Positions 14,347 through 25,450 of a stretch of DNA of 64,000 bases are shown piece by piece. How positions within the stretch are numbered: position 1 is the stretch's first letter; every line of letters starts with the position of its first letter. Below the pieces are notes generated by a model. The model was not told the origin of the DNA, searched no databases, and saw only the letters and a program-made list of their open reading frames with translations. The position numbers and the translations under genes are program-made. This stretch comes from Geomonas limicola (GTDB lineage Bacteria > Desulfobacterota > Desulfuromonadia > Geobacterales > Geobacteraceae). The stretch lies in NCBI RefSeq assembly GCF_014193675.1, contig NZ_BLXZ01000002.1:434001-498000 (forward strand), read 5' to 3'.

Positions 14347-15714
14347 ATGTACGTTCGCGATACCATAGCGGCAATAAGCACTCCGGTAGGAGAGGGGGGG
14401 ATCGGGATCATCAGGGTCAGCGGCCCCGCCTCCCAGCAGATTGCCCAGAACATCTTCAGAGCAAAAGGGAACGGTGGCCTAAAAAGCCACCGTTTTTCTT
14501 ATGGCACGGTTGTCCATCCTGCGACAGGTGACGTCCTTGACGAGACCATGCTGGTCTACATGAAGGCGCCCAACTCCTATACCCGGGAGGATGTGGTCGA
14601 GATCCAGTGCCACGGCGGCACACTGGTGGTTTCCCGGATTCTTTCCCTGGTCATCGAGGCCGGTGCCCGGTTGGCCCAGCCGGGCGAGTTCACCAAGCGT
14701 GCCTTCCTGAACGGCAGGATCGACCTGGTCCAGGCAGAAGCCATCATGGACGTGATCTCCAGCCGTACCGAGGCCTCGCTCTCCCTGGCCCAGCATCAGC
14801 GCGAGGGACTCTTGTCCCAGCGGATCTCCGCCATCCGGGAGGCGATGCTCTACGCCCTGGCCTATGTCGAGGCACTCATCGACTTCCCCGAAGAGGATAT
14901 CGACGTTGCTGTTGAGCGCGATGTGCAGGGGAGGGTGGCGCCAGCTCTCGCCGAGCTTCAGGGGTTGATCGACGGATTCGAGGAAGGGAAGGTGCTGCGC
15001 GATGGCGTCTCCGTCGTCCTTGCCGGTCGCCCCAACGTCGGGAAGTCGAGCCTGCTCAACACCCTTCTCAAAGAGAAGCGGGCCATCGTCACCGCGGTTC
15101 CCGGCACCACCCGTGATGTCATTGAGGAAGTGGTCAACCTCAACGGGCTGCCGGTGAAACTCCTCGATACTGCCGGGATCCGCCATTCGGAGGATCAGGT
15201 GGAACAGGAAGGGGTGCGTCTCTCTCTGGAGCGGATTCCCAGGGCCGATCTGGTTCTCTTTGTGGTTGATTCTTCTGCTCCCTTCACCGATGATGATCGG
15301 GTCATCCTTGATGCCATCGGCAGCAAGAGCTGCATCGTGGTGCGCAACAAGTCGGACCTTACCTCGCACTGCGAGCTCCCCGAAGGTGTTACGTCTCCCG
15401 TTGTTGCCATTTCGACCCTGACTGGTGAGGGCGTTCCCGAACTTCGTGCAGCCATTCACCGTACCTTTGTTCATGGTAAGGCCGTCGACAGCCGCGAGTA
15501 TGTTGCCGTCTCCCATGCCCGACATCGCGATGCCCTGATCAAAGCCCAGCGCTCGCTGCAACGCTTCGTCGAAAACCTGGCGGCTGGTGTGAACATGGAA
15601 CTGCTTCCCATCGATCTGAGGGACGCGCTCGATGCAGTAGGTGAGGTCACCGGTGCGACCACCGCTGACGATGTCCTCGACAGGATCTTTTCCAGCTTCT
15701 GTATTGGGAAGTGA
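14347..15714 (+). CDS. mnmE: tRNA modification GTPase MnmE
   Basis: 455 aa. With MnmG it installs the 5-carboxymethylaminomethyl group (or taurino/aminomethyl variants) on U34 of tRNAs. The N-terminal tetrahydrofolate-binding domain opens MYVRDTIAAISTPVGEGGIG. The G domain has G1 GRPNVGKS (227-234), GTTRD, DTAGIR and NKSD, and the protein ends with the catalytic Cys in FCIGK. RBS is ACAGGAAT. Within its first 55 codons lies a terminator-like hairpin (listed separately). mnmG follows after a 308-bp gap carrying parS sites. Confidence 0.98.
   Translation: MYVRDTIAAISTPVGEGGIGIIRVSGPASQQIAQNIFRAKGNGGLKSHRFSYGTVVHPATGDVLDETMLVYMKAPNSYTREDVVEIQCHGGTLVVSRILSLVIEAGARLAQPGEFTKRAFLNGRIDLVQAEAIMDVISSRTEASLSLAQHQREGLLSQRISAIREAMLYALAYVEALIDFPEEDIDVAVERDVQGRVAPALAELQGLIDGFEEGKVLRDGVSVVLAGRPNVGKSSLLNTLLKEKRAIVTAVPGTTRDVIEEVVNLNGLPVKLLDTAGIRHSEDQVEQEGVRLSLERIPRADLVLFVVDSSAPFTDDDRVILDAIGSKSCIVVRNKSDLTSHCELPEGVTSPVVAISTLTGEGVPELRAAIHRTFVHGKAVDSREYVAVSHARHRDALIKAQRSLQRFVENLAAGVNMELLPIDLRDALDAVGEVTGATTADDVLDRIFSSFCIGK
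14470..14500 (+). terminator. terminator-like hairpin inside the mnmE coding region
   Basis: AACGGTGGC (14470-14478), a seven-base loop and GCCACCGTT (14486-14494) form a perfect 9-bp stem followed by TTTCTT, with A residues upstream. It has the full look of a rho-independent terminator but falls about 125 bases into mnmE, encoding GNGGLKSHRF. It could attenuate mnmE or be tolerated because the RNA is covered by ribosomes. Confidence 0.55.
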
Positions 15715-15717
15715 TTT

Positions 15718-15733
15718 TGTTTCACGTGAAACA
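15718..15733. other. parS centromere-like site 1
   Basis: TGTTTCACGTGAAACA, a perfect 16-bp palindrome identical to the widely conserved chromosomal ParB-binding consensus. It starts three bases after the mnmE stop codon. Known role of the family: ParB loading for origin segregation. Confidence 0.9.
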
Positions 15734-15782
15734 TTTTTGATTTCCTGCGTCTTTAAAGCAGCTTAGGTAGGCTAGGCAAGTT

Positions 15783-15885
15783 CCCTCTCCCTTCGGGAGG
15801 GGGGCAGTGTGCGTGCGGAGCTACAGAGTGAAAATGCCGACGCTGCCAGCACCCTCACCCCCGGGCCTCTCCCAGAGGGAGCGAG
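15783..15885. repeat. REP-like GC-rich palindromes between the parS sites
   Basis: CCCTCTCCCTTCGGGAGGGG at 15783-15802 and a second arm around CCTCTCCCAGAGGGAG (15866-15881) belong to the same family as the units at 2510-2629 and 53951-54060. They fill the gene-free space between the two parS palindromes. Confidence 0.6.
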
Positions 15886-15916
15886 GTTACTTCAATCCCG
15901 GAAACGGCAGATAATT

Positions 15917-15932
15917 TGTTCCACGTGGAACA
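15917..15932. other. parS centromere-like site 2
   Basis: TGTTCCACGTGGAACA, a perfect palindrome that extends to 20 bp (15915-15934). It matches the parS consensus with C/G at the variable position. It lies 199 bases from site 1, upstream of mnmG. Two closely spaced sites near the origin are typical of a segregation centre. Confidence 0.88.
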
Positions 15933-16022
15933 AATCCAAAAAAACCCGTAGTAGTGCCAGGTTAACAAGGCACGTGCAAATAAGCCGTTCGAGACCCGGA
16001 CGGCAGCACCAATCAGACGTAC

Positions 16023-17905
<1,883 letters not shown>

Positions 17906-17909
<4 letters not shown>

Positions 17910-18562
17910 ACCAGCGCGCCAAAGATTTGCTGGTTTCCGGGGCCCGCGAGCTGGGGATCGAGCTTAACAAGGAGCAGCTGCAGCGCCTGGATCTCTTTGC
18001 GGAAGAGTTGAAAAAGTGGAACAAGAAGATCAACCTCACCGCCATAACTGATGACGACGGCATTGCCCAGAAGCATTTGGTCGATTCGCTGAGCCTTTTG
18101 AAGGTGGTTCGCGGTCCGGGCAAGTTGCTCGATATTGGTTCGGGCGGCGGTTTCCCCGGTATTCCGGTCCAGGTGGTGGCTCCGGATCTGGAGGTGGTGT
18201 CTGTCGATGCGGTGGTGAAAAAGATCAGCTTCCAGAAGCAGGCGGTGCGTCTGCTCAAGCTGACCAACTTCACCGCACTCCACGTGCGCGCCGAGACCCT
18301 TGCCGAGAGTTATCCGAAAACCTTTCATTGGATTGTCTCGCGCGCTTTTTCCGATCTTTCCTCATTTGTTTCAATGGCCATGCCTCTCATGAGAGATGAC
18401 GGGCGCATCGTGGCCATGAAGGGGCGTAACGCCGCCGAAGAAATCGCCGAGGCGGAAACAGACCTCCAGGCCCTTGGTGTTGCCGTAGATAAAGTAGAAC
18501 ATTTTAATCTGCCGGGTACGGAAGAGGCGCGTGCGCTCATCGTGCTGCGAAAAGTGTTGTAA
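17906..18562 (+). CDS. rsmG: 16S rRNA (guanine527-N7)-methyltransferase RsmG
   Basis: 218 aa SAM-dependent methyltransferase acting on G527 of 16S rRNA. The SAM-binding motif LLDIGSGGGFPGIP lies at about residues 74-87. The N-terminal KKWNKKINLTAI and the later FHWIVSRAF are family features. It overlaps mnmG by four bases. In many genomes parA-parB follow here; in this window the next gene is lysA, 543 bases away. Confidence 0.97.
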
Positions 18563-19105
18563 AGAAATTTAATGTGGGCTGAAACGAGCAAAATTACCCC
18601 TTACTGCGACTTTTACCTCTCATGAAGGTCGTGGGTTGTCTTGGTCGGGGAAGATAGGTTTAATTGGCAAAAACGGCAGCCTAATTTTTAGGCAAAACGC
18701 ATCAGGATGTCCCCTGGGAAGGGGTGCGGATGGCCGGGTCGGTCTGACTTTCATTTCCTACCTGACCAATGAATATTTAGATTATTGGATACTTGATGTG
18801 AACCGGGAAATGTGAGTTCGTTCATCACGTAAGGGAGAGTTCCGGAATTTATCAGTCTACTTGTTTAGTAGTCTTTTCGGGCTGAGCGAGTAACCACGAG
18901 CATCCTCATTTTGGTTGACGCAGGAGGCGAGGGGAGGGCGGAATGACTCCGAAGACTACCTTCTCAAACTTCAGTTTCACGGTCGCAAACCTGAGAACTG
19001 GCGGAGCATTAATTTTGACTTTTGCCTCGGTTGTATGTTAGAAGTAAAAACTTTTTTTGTTTACGGTTGCTTTTTCACATAGATTCACAAGGGGGAAAAA
19101 GGGTC
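18563..19105. other. gene-free region between rsmG and lysA
   Basis: 543 bp with no convincing ORF on either strand. It contains short hairpins (GCCTAATTTTTAGGC; CCCCTGGGAAGGGG with flanking CGCA/TGCG) and an AT-rich lysA leader. No recognised riboswitch motif (lysine, c-di-GMP, TPP) was found by eye, and no clear promoter or terminator. The stretch separates the origin cluster from the lysine operon and may be a rearrangement junction or encode a structured RNA. Confidence 0.5.
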
Positions 19106-20359
19106 ATGCATCATTTCCAGTACAAAAGTGACGAGCTGTTTGCGGAAGACGTTGCGATAAAGGACATCGTGGCGAAAGTTGGTAGTCCGGTCTACATCTA
19201 CTCCCAGGCTACGCTGGAGCGTCACTTCAAGGCGATGGACAACGCGTTCGCCGCCACGCCGCACACCATCTGCTACTCGGTGAAGGCGAACTCGAACCTG
19301 GCCGTGCTGAAGACCTTCATCAACCTGGGCGGCGGCGTGGACATCGTCTCCGGTGGCGAGCTCTACCGCGCGCTGCAGGCCGGTGTCGATCCCAAGAAGG
19401 TGGTCTACTCCGGCGTGGGCAAGCGTGACGACGAGATCGCCTACGCGCTGGAGACCGGGATCCTCATGTTCAACGTGGAGTCCGAGATGGAACTGGACCG
19501 CCTGAATGAGGTTGCCGGGCGTCTGGGGAAAAAAGCCGGCATCGCCATCCGCGTTAACCCGGACGTTGACCCGGAAACCCACCCGTACATCACCACCGGC
19601 CTTAAAAAGGCCAAATTCGGTATTAATATCGAACGCGCCCTCGATCAGTACGGTCGCGCCAAGAATATGGCCAACATCGAGATCCTGGGGATCGACTGCC
19701 ACATCGGCAGTCAGCTCACCAAGGTCTCGCCGTTTGTCGATGCAATCAAGAAGCTCAAGCGCCTCCTGACGGGGATGCAGGACATGGGTATCCAGGCGAA
19801 ATATCTCGACCTGGGCGGTGGCTTGGGCATCCAGTACAACGATGAAGCTCCGCCGCTGCCGGCAGATTACGGCACCTCTATCCTCGCGGAGACCAAAGAT
19901 CTCGGACTGCACCTGTTGTTCGAGCCGGGGAGGAACCTGGTGGGAAATGCCGGCATTCTGGTCGGTACCTGCCTCTACACTAAAAAGGGCGAGGAAAAGA
20001 ATTTCGTCATCGTCGATGCCGGCATGAACGACCTGGCCCGCCCGGCCCTCTACGGCTCCTTCCACGGTGTCGCCCCGGTCAAAAAAGACCAGGACGGCAG
20101 CATCGTGGGCGATATCGTCGGTCCGATCTGCGAGTCCGGCGACTTCCTCGTGAAAGACCGCGAGTTCCCGAACTTCAAGCAGGGCGACCAGATCGCCTTC
20201 CTGTCCGCAGGCGCCTACGGCTTCACCATGAGCAGCAACTACAACAGCCGCCCCCGCGTGGCCGAGGTAATGGTGAAAGGCGACAAGTTCGAGGTGGTCC
20301 GCGAGCGCGAAAAGGTCGAGGACCTGGTGCGCGGCGAGCAGATCCCGAGCTTTCTGTAG
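19106..20359 (+). CDS. lysA: Diaminopimelate decarboxylase
   Basis: 417 aa PLP enzyme converting meso-diaminopimelate to L-lysine. PLP-binding Lys60 sits in CYSVKANSNLAVL. The glycine-rich phosphate loop VSGGELYRAL and the cross-subunit CESGD motif are present. The ATG at 19106 is chosen because AAGGGGG precedes it and MHHFQYKSDELFAEDV fits family N-termini; the frame runs further upstream into the leader. First gene of lysA-dapA-dapB-dapL, which covers the last and middle steps of lysine synthesis. Confidence 0.97.
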   Translation: MHHFQYKSDELFAEDVAIKDIVAKVGSPVYIYSQATLERHFKAMDNAFAATPHTICYSVKANSNLAVLKTFINLGGGVDIVSGGELYRALQAGVDPKKVVYSGVGKRDDEIAYALETGILMFNVESEMELDRLNEVAGRLGKKAGIAIRVNPDVDPETHPYITTGLKKAKFGINIERALDQYGRAKNMANIEILGIDCHIGSQLTKVSPFVDAIKKLKRLLTGMQDMGIQAKYLDLGGGLGIQYNDEAPPLPADYGTSILAETKDLGLHLLFEPGRNLVGNAGILVGTCLYTKKGEEKNFVIVDAGMNDLARPALYGSFHGVAPVKKDQDGSIVGDIVGPICESGDFLVKDREFPNFKQGDQIAFLSAGAYGFTMSSNYNSRPRVAEVMVKGDKFEVVREREKVEDLVRGEQIPSFL

Positions 20360-20439
20360 AGGCTGAGGGGAGCCGACATCGGCAGCTGCCCAAACGTATT
20401 ACCTACTGATACACAAGAGGCACCACAAGGAGGTAGCCC

Positions 20440-21312
20440 ATGTTCCAAGGAAGCATCGTAGCCATCGTCACCCCGTTCATCAACGGCGCGGTGGACGAGG
20501 AAAAACTGCGGGAACTGGTGGAATTCCAGATCGAAAACGGGACGGACGCCATCGTGCCCTGCGGCACCACCGGCGAGTCCTCAACCCTTGATTACGAAGA
20601 GCACGACCGGGTCATCAAGATCGTGGTCGAGCAGGTTAACAAGCGCGTTCCAGTCATCGCCGGCACCGGCTCCAATTCGACCCGCGAGGCCATCGAGATC
20701 ACCCAGCACGCCAAGGAGTTGGGAGCCGACGGTGCGCTCCTGGTCACCCCGTACTACAACAAGCCGTCGCAGGAAGGGCTCTACCAGCACTACATGGCGG
20801 TGGCCGACGCCGTCGCCCTGCCGCAGGTGCTCTACAACGTCCCGGGGCGCACCGGCGTGAACCTCCTGCCGGAAACCGTGGCGCGTCTCTCCAAGCACGC
20901 CAACATCGTTGCCATCAAAGAGGCCACCGGCTCGCTGCAGCAGGCCTCCGAGGTGCTCGCCCTGTGCGGCGACAACCTGACCGTGCTGTCGGGCGACGAC
21001 TTCATCACGCTCCCCATGATGGCCTGTGGCGCCAAGGGGGTCATCTCGGTGACCGCCAACATCATGCCCAAGGAAGTGGCCGCACTGGTGGACGCCTTCA
21101 ACGCGGGTAACCTGGCGGAGGCCAAGCGCCTGCACCTGTACCTCTTGAAGATCTCCAACGCCATGTTCATCGAGACCAACCCGGTCCCGGTGAAGACCGC
21201 GGTATCGCTCTTGGGCAAGTGCCGCGACGAGGTCCGCCTGCCGCTGGCTCCGCTGGTCGACGCCAACCGCGCCAAGCTGACCGCCATCATGAAGGAATAC
21301 GGTCTCATCTAA
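20440..21312 (+). CDS. dapA: 4-hydroxy-tetrahydrodipicolinate synthase
   Basis: 290 aa. Condenses pyruvate with aspartate semialdehyde, the committed step to diaminopimelate. Schiff-base Lys160 is in NIVAIKEATGS, the catalytic Tyr132 in VLYNVPGRTG, and Thr43/44 in PCGTTGES. AAGGAGG stands six bases before the ATG. It is nine bases from dapB, so one transcript is likely. Confidence 0.98.
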   Translation: MFQGSIVAIVTPFINGAVDEEKLRELVEFQIENGTDAIVPCGTTGESSTLDYEEHDRVIKIVVEQVNKRVPVIAGTGSNSTREAIEITQHAKELGADGALLVTPYYNKPSQEGLYQHYMAVADAVALPQVLYNVPGRTGVNLLPETVARLSKHANIVAIKEATGSLQQASEVLALCGDNLTVLSGDDFITLPMMACGAKGVISVTANIMPKEVAALVDAFNAGNLAEAKRLHLYLLKISNAMFIETNPVPVKTAVSLLGKCRDEVRLPLAPLVDANRAKLTAIMKEYGLI

Positions 21313-21321
21313 GGAGTCGAT

Positions 21322-22125
21322 ATGATTAAGATAGCAGTTTGCGGCGCGGCCGGCCGCATGGGCGGGCGCATCATCGCCGCCATCAAGGAGACCGAGGGCG
21401 TGGAACTTTCCGGCGCCCTGGATCGCCCCGGCCACCCCATGGTGGGACAGGATGCCGGCTACAACGCCGGACTGGGAGCCATCGGCGTCCCCATCAGCGA
21501 CGATCTGAACGCCGTCGTTGCCGGCTGCGACGTGCTCATCGACTTCACCACCCCGAAGGTATCGCTCAAAAACCTGGAAGTCTGCGCGCTGCACAAGAAA
21601 TCCATCGTGATCGGCTCCACCGGGTTCACCCCCGAGGAGCGCGCCCTTGCAGCCGAACTCGCCCGCGAGATTCCGGCCGTGATCGCTCCCAACATGTCGG
21701 TGGGGGTCAACGTCTGCTTCAAGGTACTGGCCGACGTGGCCAAGATCCTGGGCGAGGACTTCGACGTGGAGATCGTCGAGGCGCACCACAAGATGAAGAA
21801 GGACTCCCCTTCCGGCACCGCCGTCCGCATGGGCGAGGTGGTGGCGAACGCGCTGGGACGCGACTACAACAAGGTCGCCAACTTCCACCGCGAGGGGATC
21901 TGCGGCGAGCGCACCCACGAAGAGATTGGCATGCAGACCATCCGCGGTGGCGACATCGTGGGCGAGCACACCGTGTACTTCATCGGCATGGGCGAGCGCG
22001 TCGAGCTCACCCACCGCGCCCACACCCGCGACATGTTCTCCCGCGGCAGCGTGCGCGCCGCCAAGTGGGTGGTAACCGCGAAACCCGGCGTCTGGGACAT
22101 GCAGGACGTCCTGGGCCTCAAATAG
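21322..22125 (+). CDS. dapB: 4-hydroxy-tetrahydrodipicolinate reductase
   Basis: 267 aa. NAD(P)H-dependent reductase acting on the DapA product. The nucleotide-binding loop VCGAAGRMGG is at residues 6-15, and the catalytic EAHHKMKKDSPSGTA motif lies in the middle. RBS AAGGAG precedes the ATG. A 98-bp gap to dapL contains an imperfect hairpin (GGATCC...AGACGC/GCGTCT...GGATCC, 22135-22167). Confidence 0.98.
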   Translation: MIKIAVCGAAGRMGGRIIAAIKETEGVELSGALDRPGHPMVGQDAGYNAGLGAIGVPISDDLNAVVAGCDVLIDFTTPKVSLKNLEVCALHKKSIVIGSTGFTPEERALAAELAREIPAVIAPNMSVGVNVCFKVLADVAKILGEDFDVEIVEAHHKMKKDSPSGTAVRMGEVVANALGRDYNKVANFHREGICGERTHEEIGMQTIRGGDIVGEHTVYFIGMGERVELTHRAHTRDMFSRGSVRAAKWVVTAKPGVWDMQDVLGLK

Positions 22126-22223
22126 TTGCCGACGGATCCTGAGACGCGTGGCGTCTGAGGGGATCCACGATTCCTCCGCAAACCTGAAATCGAATACTGT
22201 ATTGATGTTAAAGGAGTGGCCAC

Positions 22224-23456
22224 ATGGCAAAAATTAACGATAACTACTTGAAATTGAAGGCCGGCTACCTGTTCCCGGAAATCGGGCGCCGGGTGCGCGG
22301 CTTCGCGGCGGCCCATCCGGAAGCCAAGGTGATCCGCCTGGGGATCGGCGACGTGACCCAGCCGCTCACCCCGACCATCCTGAAGGCGTTCCACGACGCC
22401 GTGGACGACCTGGCCCAGGCCAGCAGCTTCATGGGCTACGGCCCGGAGCAGGGCTACGATTTCCTCATCGAGGCGATCATCGAGAAGTCCTATAAGCCGC
22501 TGGGCGTTGAGCTGAAGAACACCGAGATGTTCATCTCCGACGGCTCCAAGTGCGACTGCGCCAACATCCTTGACATCTTCGCGCTGGACAATACCGTCGC
22601 CATCGGCGACCCGGTCTACCCGGTCTACAACGACACCAACGTGATGATCGGGCGCACCGGCGAGGCCGACGAGAAGGGGTACTACCAGGGACTCGTGTAC
22701 CTCCCCTGCACCGAAGAGAACGGCTTCATGCCGGCATTCCCGAAGGAGCGGGTGGACATGATCTACCTCTGCTTCCCGAACAACCCGACGGGTGCTGTGG
22801 CCACCAAGGAGCAGCTCAAGGGGTGGGTGGACTACGCCCTCGCCAATGACTCGGTGATCCTCTTCGATGCGGCCTACGAGGCGTTCATCACCGATCCTTC
22901 GATTCCGCACTCCATTTACGAAATCGAAGGGGCCAAGAAGTGCGCCATCGAGTTCCGTTCCTTCTCCAAGACCGCCGGCTTCACCGGCGTGCGCTGCGGC
23001 CTGGTCGTGGTGCCCGAGGAGCTGGAAGGGACCACCTCCACCGGCGGGAAGTACAGCTTCAACAAGCTCTGGCTGCGTCGTCAGACCACCAAGTTCAACG
23101 GCGCCTCCTACCCGGTGCAGAAGGCCGCGGCTGCCGTCTACTCCGAAGCGGGGTGGAAGGAGACCAAGGAGAACATCGACTACTACATGGAGAACGCCCG
23201 CATCATCCGCGAAGGGCTCTCCGAAGCTGGTCTTACCGTGTACGGCGGCGTGAACGGCCCCTACATCTGGCTCAAGACCCCGGCCGGGCTTACCTCCTGG
23301 GACTTCTTCGACAAGCTGTTGAACGAGTGCAACGTGGTGGGCACCCCGGGAAGCGGCTTCGGCCCCTCCGGCGAAGGCTACTTCCGTCTCTCCGCCTTCG
23401 GTAACCGCGACAACGTCATCGAGGCAGTGGAGCGCATCAAGAAGAACCTGAAATAG
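22224..23456 (+). CDS. dapL: LL-diaminopimelate aminotransferase
   Basis: 410 aa fold-type I aminotransferase that converts tetrahydrodipicolinate directly to LL-diaminopimelate, bypassing succinylated or acetylated intermediates. PLP Lys249 is in [13 protein letters not shown]. The N-terminus [20 protein letters not shown] is typical of DapL. RBS AAAGGAG precedes the ATG. A strong terminator follows, closing the lysine operon. Confidence 0.97.
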   Translation: MAKINDNYLKLKAGYLFPEIGRRVRGFAAAHPEAKVIRLGIGDVTQPLTPTILKAFHDAVDDLAQASSFMGYGPEQGYDFLIEAIIEKSYKPLGVELKNTEMFISDGSKCDCANILDIFALDNTVAIGDPVYPVYNDTNVMIGRTGEADEKGYYQGLVYLPCTEENGFMPAFPKERVDMIYLCFPNNPTGAVATKEQLKGWVDYALANDSVILFDAAYEAFITDPSIPHSIYEIEGAKKCAIEFRSFSKTAGFTGVRCGLVVVPEELEGTTSTGGKYSFNKLWLRRQTTKFNGASYPVQKAAAAVYSEAGWKETKENIDYYMENARIIREGLSEAGLTVYGGVNGPYIWLKTPAGLTSWDFFDKLLNECNVVGTPGSGFGPSGEGYFRLSAFGNRDNVIEAVERIKKNLK

Positions 23457-23483
23457 GAACTGCGTAGGCAGTGAGGCACAAGG

Positions 23484-23515
23484 AAAGGGCGTCCCCAAGG
23501 GGGGCGCCCTTTTTG
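23484..23515 (+). terminator. rho-independent terminator of the lysine operon
   Basis: AAAGGGCGTCCCC, loop AAGG, GGGGCGCCCTTTTTG. GC-rich stem with one G-T wobble followed by five T. It lies 28 bases after the dapL stop. Confidence 0.9.
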
Positions 23516-23562
23516 TTTGGTGCGGTTGTTAGGGTCAGCGGCGATCTGGAAACATCCGAATC

Positions 23563-24066
23563 CTAGCGTGCTATGAGCCGCATTATCTCGCGGTTGAAGG
23601 CCGGGAGGTCGTCAGGCTGCCGCGAGGTAACCAGTTGGCCATCGACCACCACCTCGCTGTCCTCGTACTGCGCTCCGGCCTCCTTGAGTTCCGGGGTGAC
23701 AGACTGGTAGCAGGTGGCGCGCCTGCCGCGGATGAGCCCCGCCGATACCAGGATCTGTGGCCCGTGGCAGATGGCGGCTACCGGCTTGTTGTCGGCGAAG
23801 AAGGACCGGGCAATCTCCTGTACCGTCCGGTCGTCCCGGATGGCAGCCGGCGCCTTGCCGCCCGGGAGCAAGAGCATCCCGTATTCGCCGGGGACTACAT
23901 CCTTGAACACCTTGTCCACCGGGACCTCGTAGCCATGTTTTCCCTTGATGGCCCCCGTGCTCAGGGAAGCAACTTCCACGGTAAAGCCAGCCTCCCGTAG
24001 ACGGTACAGGGGAACCAGCAGTTCACTGTCTTCGAAATCGTTCGCGCTTAAGATAAGTACTTTCAT
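23563..24066 (-). CDS. DJ-1/PfpI family protein
   Basis: 167 aa cytosolic protein of the PfpI/YhbO branch, whose members have been described as proteases or deglycases. The nucleophile-elbow Cys100 is in VAAICHGPQIL, followed by His101. Glu15 in DFEDSELL is the usual partner acid. GMLLLPGGKAP is the family glycine loop. The ATG at 24066 is preferred because GGAGGTCAC directly precedes it. It is convergent with dapL and monocistronic as far as can be seen. Substrate cannot be told from sequence. Confidence 0.9.
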   Translation of the reverse strand: MKVLILSANDFEDSELLVPLYRLREAGFTVEVASLSTGAIKGKHGYEVPVDKVFKDVVPGEYGMLLLPGGKAPAAIRDDRTVQEIARSFFADNKPVAAICHGPQILVSAGLIRGRRATCYQSVTPELKEAGAQYEDSEVVVDGQLVTSRQPDDLPAFNREIMRLIAR

Positions 24067-24294
24067 GTGACCTCCATCTGGTGCAACGTGGTGCACCTGC
24101 CTTAAGGAGTAGCCAGCCGGCCCCCGTTAGACCAGCTGCCAATTCTTATCGTACCATACGACATTGCGTAGAGGTCTCTAGTCTTCTCCGAGCTCGGCCT
24201 GCACCCTGGTCAATATAGGGACCGGGTAGCTGGGTCCCGGCCGAAAATAAGGGTACCGGGGGCGCCTCGCATTTCCCTCGCAAAGCCGGGCAGT

Positions 24295-24330
24295 AAAAAA
24301 GCCGCCTCCTGTACCAGGGGCGGCTTTTTC
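24295..24330. terminator. bidirectional terminator hairpin
   Basis: AAAAAGCCGCC and GGCGGCTTTTT form an 11-bp stem. It terminates the minus-strand membrane XRE gene, whose stop is 24 bases away, and would also work on the plus strand. The rest of 24067-24353 shows no gene. Confidence 0.85.
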
Positions 24331-24353
24331 GTCGCAAATCTTTGAAGTTTCAG

Positions 24354-25271
24354 CTACTTCAACACCTGAAATCCACCCTTGGCATCCCACCGGTAGCCTT
24401 TGCCGCTCCAGATCGCCTCGATGGTCTTCCAGTCCAGCCCGATCCCCTTCATGTCTTCGCAGAGATAGTAGGCCGGCATGATCTCGTCGTCGTCGATCCT
24501 GCCATCCCCGTTACTGTCGGCCCAGTGGTAGGCGCCGACCTGGATGCCGGTACTGCCGGCCACCGGCTCGGTACGGTTGGTTTCCCCTTCGTGGAGGACT
24601 ACCTCGCCGCGCAACGTCCCGGATTTGCCGGACGGCAGGTTTGCGGGAAGCTGCACGGTGTACGAGACGGTCACCGGCCCCTGCCCGGCGGGCACCAGCC
24701 ACTTCACAATGGAGCCGTCGTGGTCGACGGCGGCGTTCCCGGGCTGGGCGCTGACCAGGTGCCACCCCGACGGCAGGTGTTCCTTAAGGATGAAGCCGTT
24801 ACTCTCCTCGGCGGTCCTGGTGATCTTGATCTGAACTGGAACCACCTCGCCGGGGGCGGCAAAATGCGGCGCCCAGCGCAGCGCCTTGGGAGCCCCGACC
24901 AAGAGCCGGCTGGCAACGAAGATCAGCAGCGCCAGAACGGGAATGAGGGCCAACAGCAAAAGGGTCCAACGCCGCGGTTTCGAGGTGTCGGGGCCCTCGG
25001 CGACCTCCGGGTCGGGCTCAGGTTCATCCTGGCGGAGAATCTCCTCGAGAGTCACCTCGAGAGCCCCCGCAAGCTTCTCGGCGTTGTCCCGCTTGATGCT
25101 CGGGTAGCGGTTGTTTTCCCAGCGCGAAATGGTGTCGGTGGTGACGCCGACCACGTTGGCTACGTAGAGCTGGGTCAGTTTCTTCCCCTCGCGCACCGTC
25201 CGGATGCGAGCGCCGTCGATGGCGACACTGGGAAGAGCACTTTTATCGATCTTTGGGGTGTCCTGCATCAT
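24354..25271 (-). CDS. Membrane-anchored XRE-family regulator with external EF-hand-like segment
   Basis: 305 aa. Residues 21-80 form a Cro/C1-type helix-turn-helix (KKLTQLYVANVVGVTTDTIS). A single membrane helix (about 102-124) follows, then a roughly 180-residue domain predicted outside the membrane that contains an EF-hand-like DSNGDGRIDDDE loop. This is the layout of a one-component transmembrane sensor (ToxR- or RodZ-like organisation, though not a match to either). ATG at 25271 follows AAAGG; a second ATG is adjacent. It is divergent from a c7 cytochrome gene with a palindrome between them, which suggests it could control that gene or itself. Ligand is unknown; calcium is a guess from the loop. 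Confidence 0.75.
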   Translation of the reverse strand: MMQDTPKIDKSALPSVAIDGARIRTVREGKKLTQLYVANVVGVTTDTISRWENNRYPSIKRDNAEKLAGALEVTLEEILRQDEPEPDPEVAEGPDTSKPRRWTLLLLALIPVLALLIFVASRLLVGAPKALRWAPHFAAPGEVVPVQIKITRTAEESNGFILKEHLPSGWHLVSAQPGNAAVDHDGSIVKWLVPAGQGPVTVSYTVQLPANLPSGKSGTLRGEVVLHEGETNRTEPVAGSTGIQVGAYHWADSNGDGRIDDDEIMPAYYLCEDMKGIGLDWKTIEAIWSGKGYRWDAKGGFQVLK

Positions 25272-25328
25272 GGAAGACCTTTCTTCCTGAAACTTCGGAT
25301 GGTTATCGGGTGCCAGGCCAGGAATTCC

Positions 25329-25344
25329 GGGTACCCGGGTACCC
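25329..25344. promoter_or_regulatory. tandem palindrome, possible operator
   Basis: GGGTACCCGGGTACCC is a 16-bp perfect palindrome made of two GGGTACCC units, followed by the partial arms CCCGACATCGGG. It lies 57 bases upstream of the XRE gene start and 106 bases upstream of the c7 cytochrome start. Operator function is inferred from position only. Confidence 0.4.
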
Positions 25345-25450
25345 GACATCGGGTCGCATTGCTATAGATGTCGATACCGGCCCGGGGTGCACCATGCTAA
25401 TTTTTAACACAACTTCGGACCAAAAATCCAAACGCAAAGGAGAAGCACCC

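Noticed and set aside
24178-24300. Possible c-di-GMP (GEMM) riboswitch, from CGCAAAGCC and GGGTAGCTGGG pieces
   Set aside because: The pieces are in the wrong order for GEMM on the plus strand and no GAAA tetraloop/receptor pattern is present on either strand.
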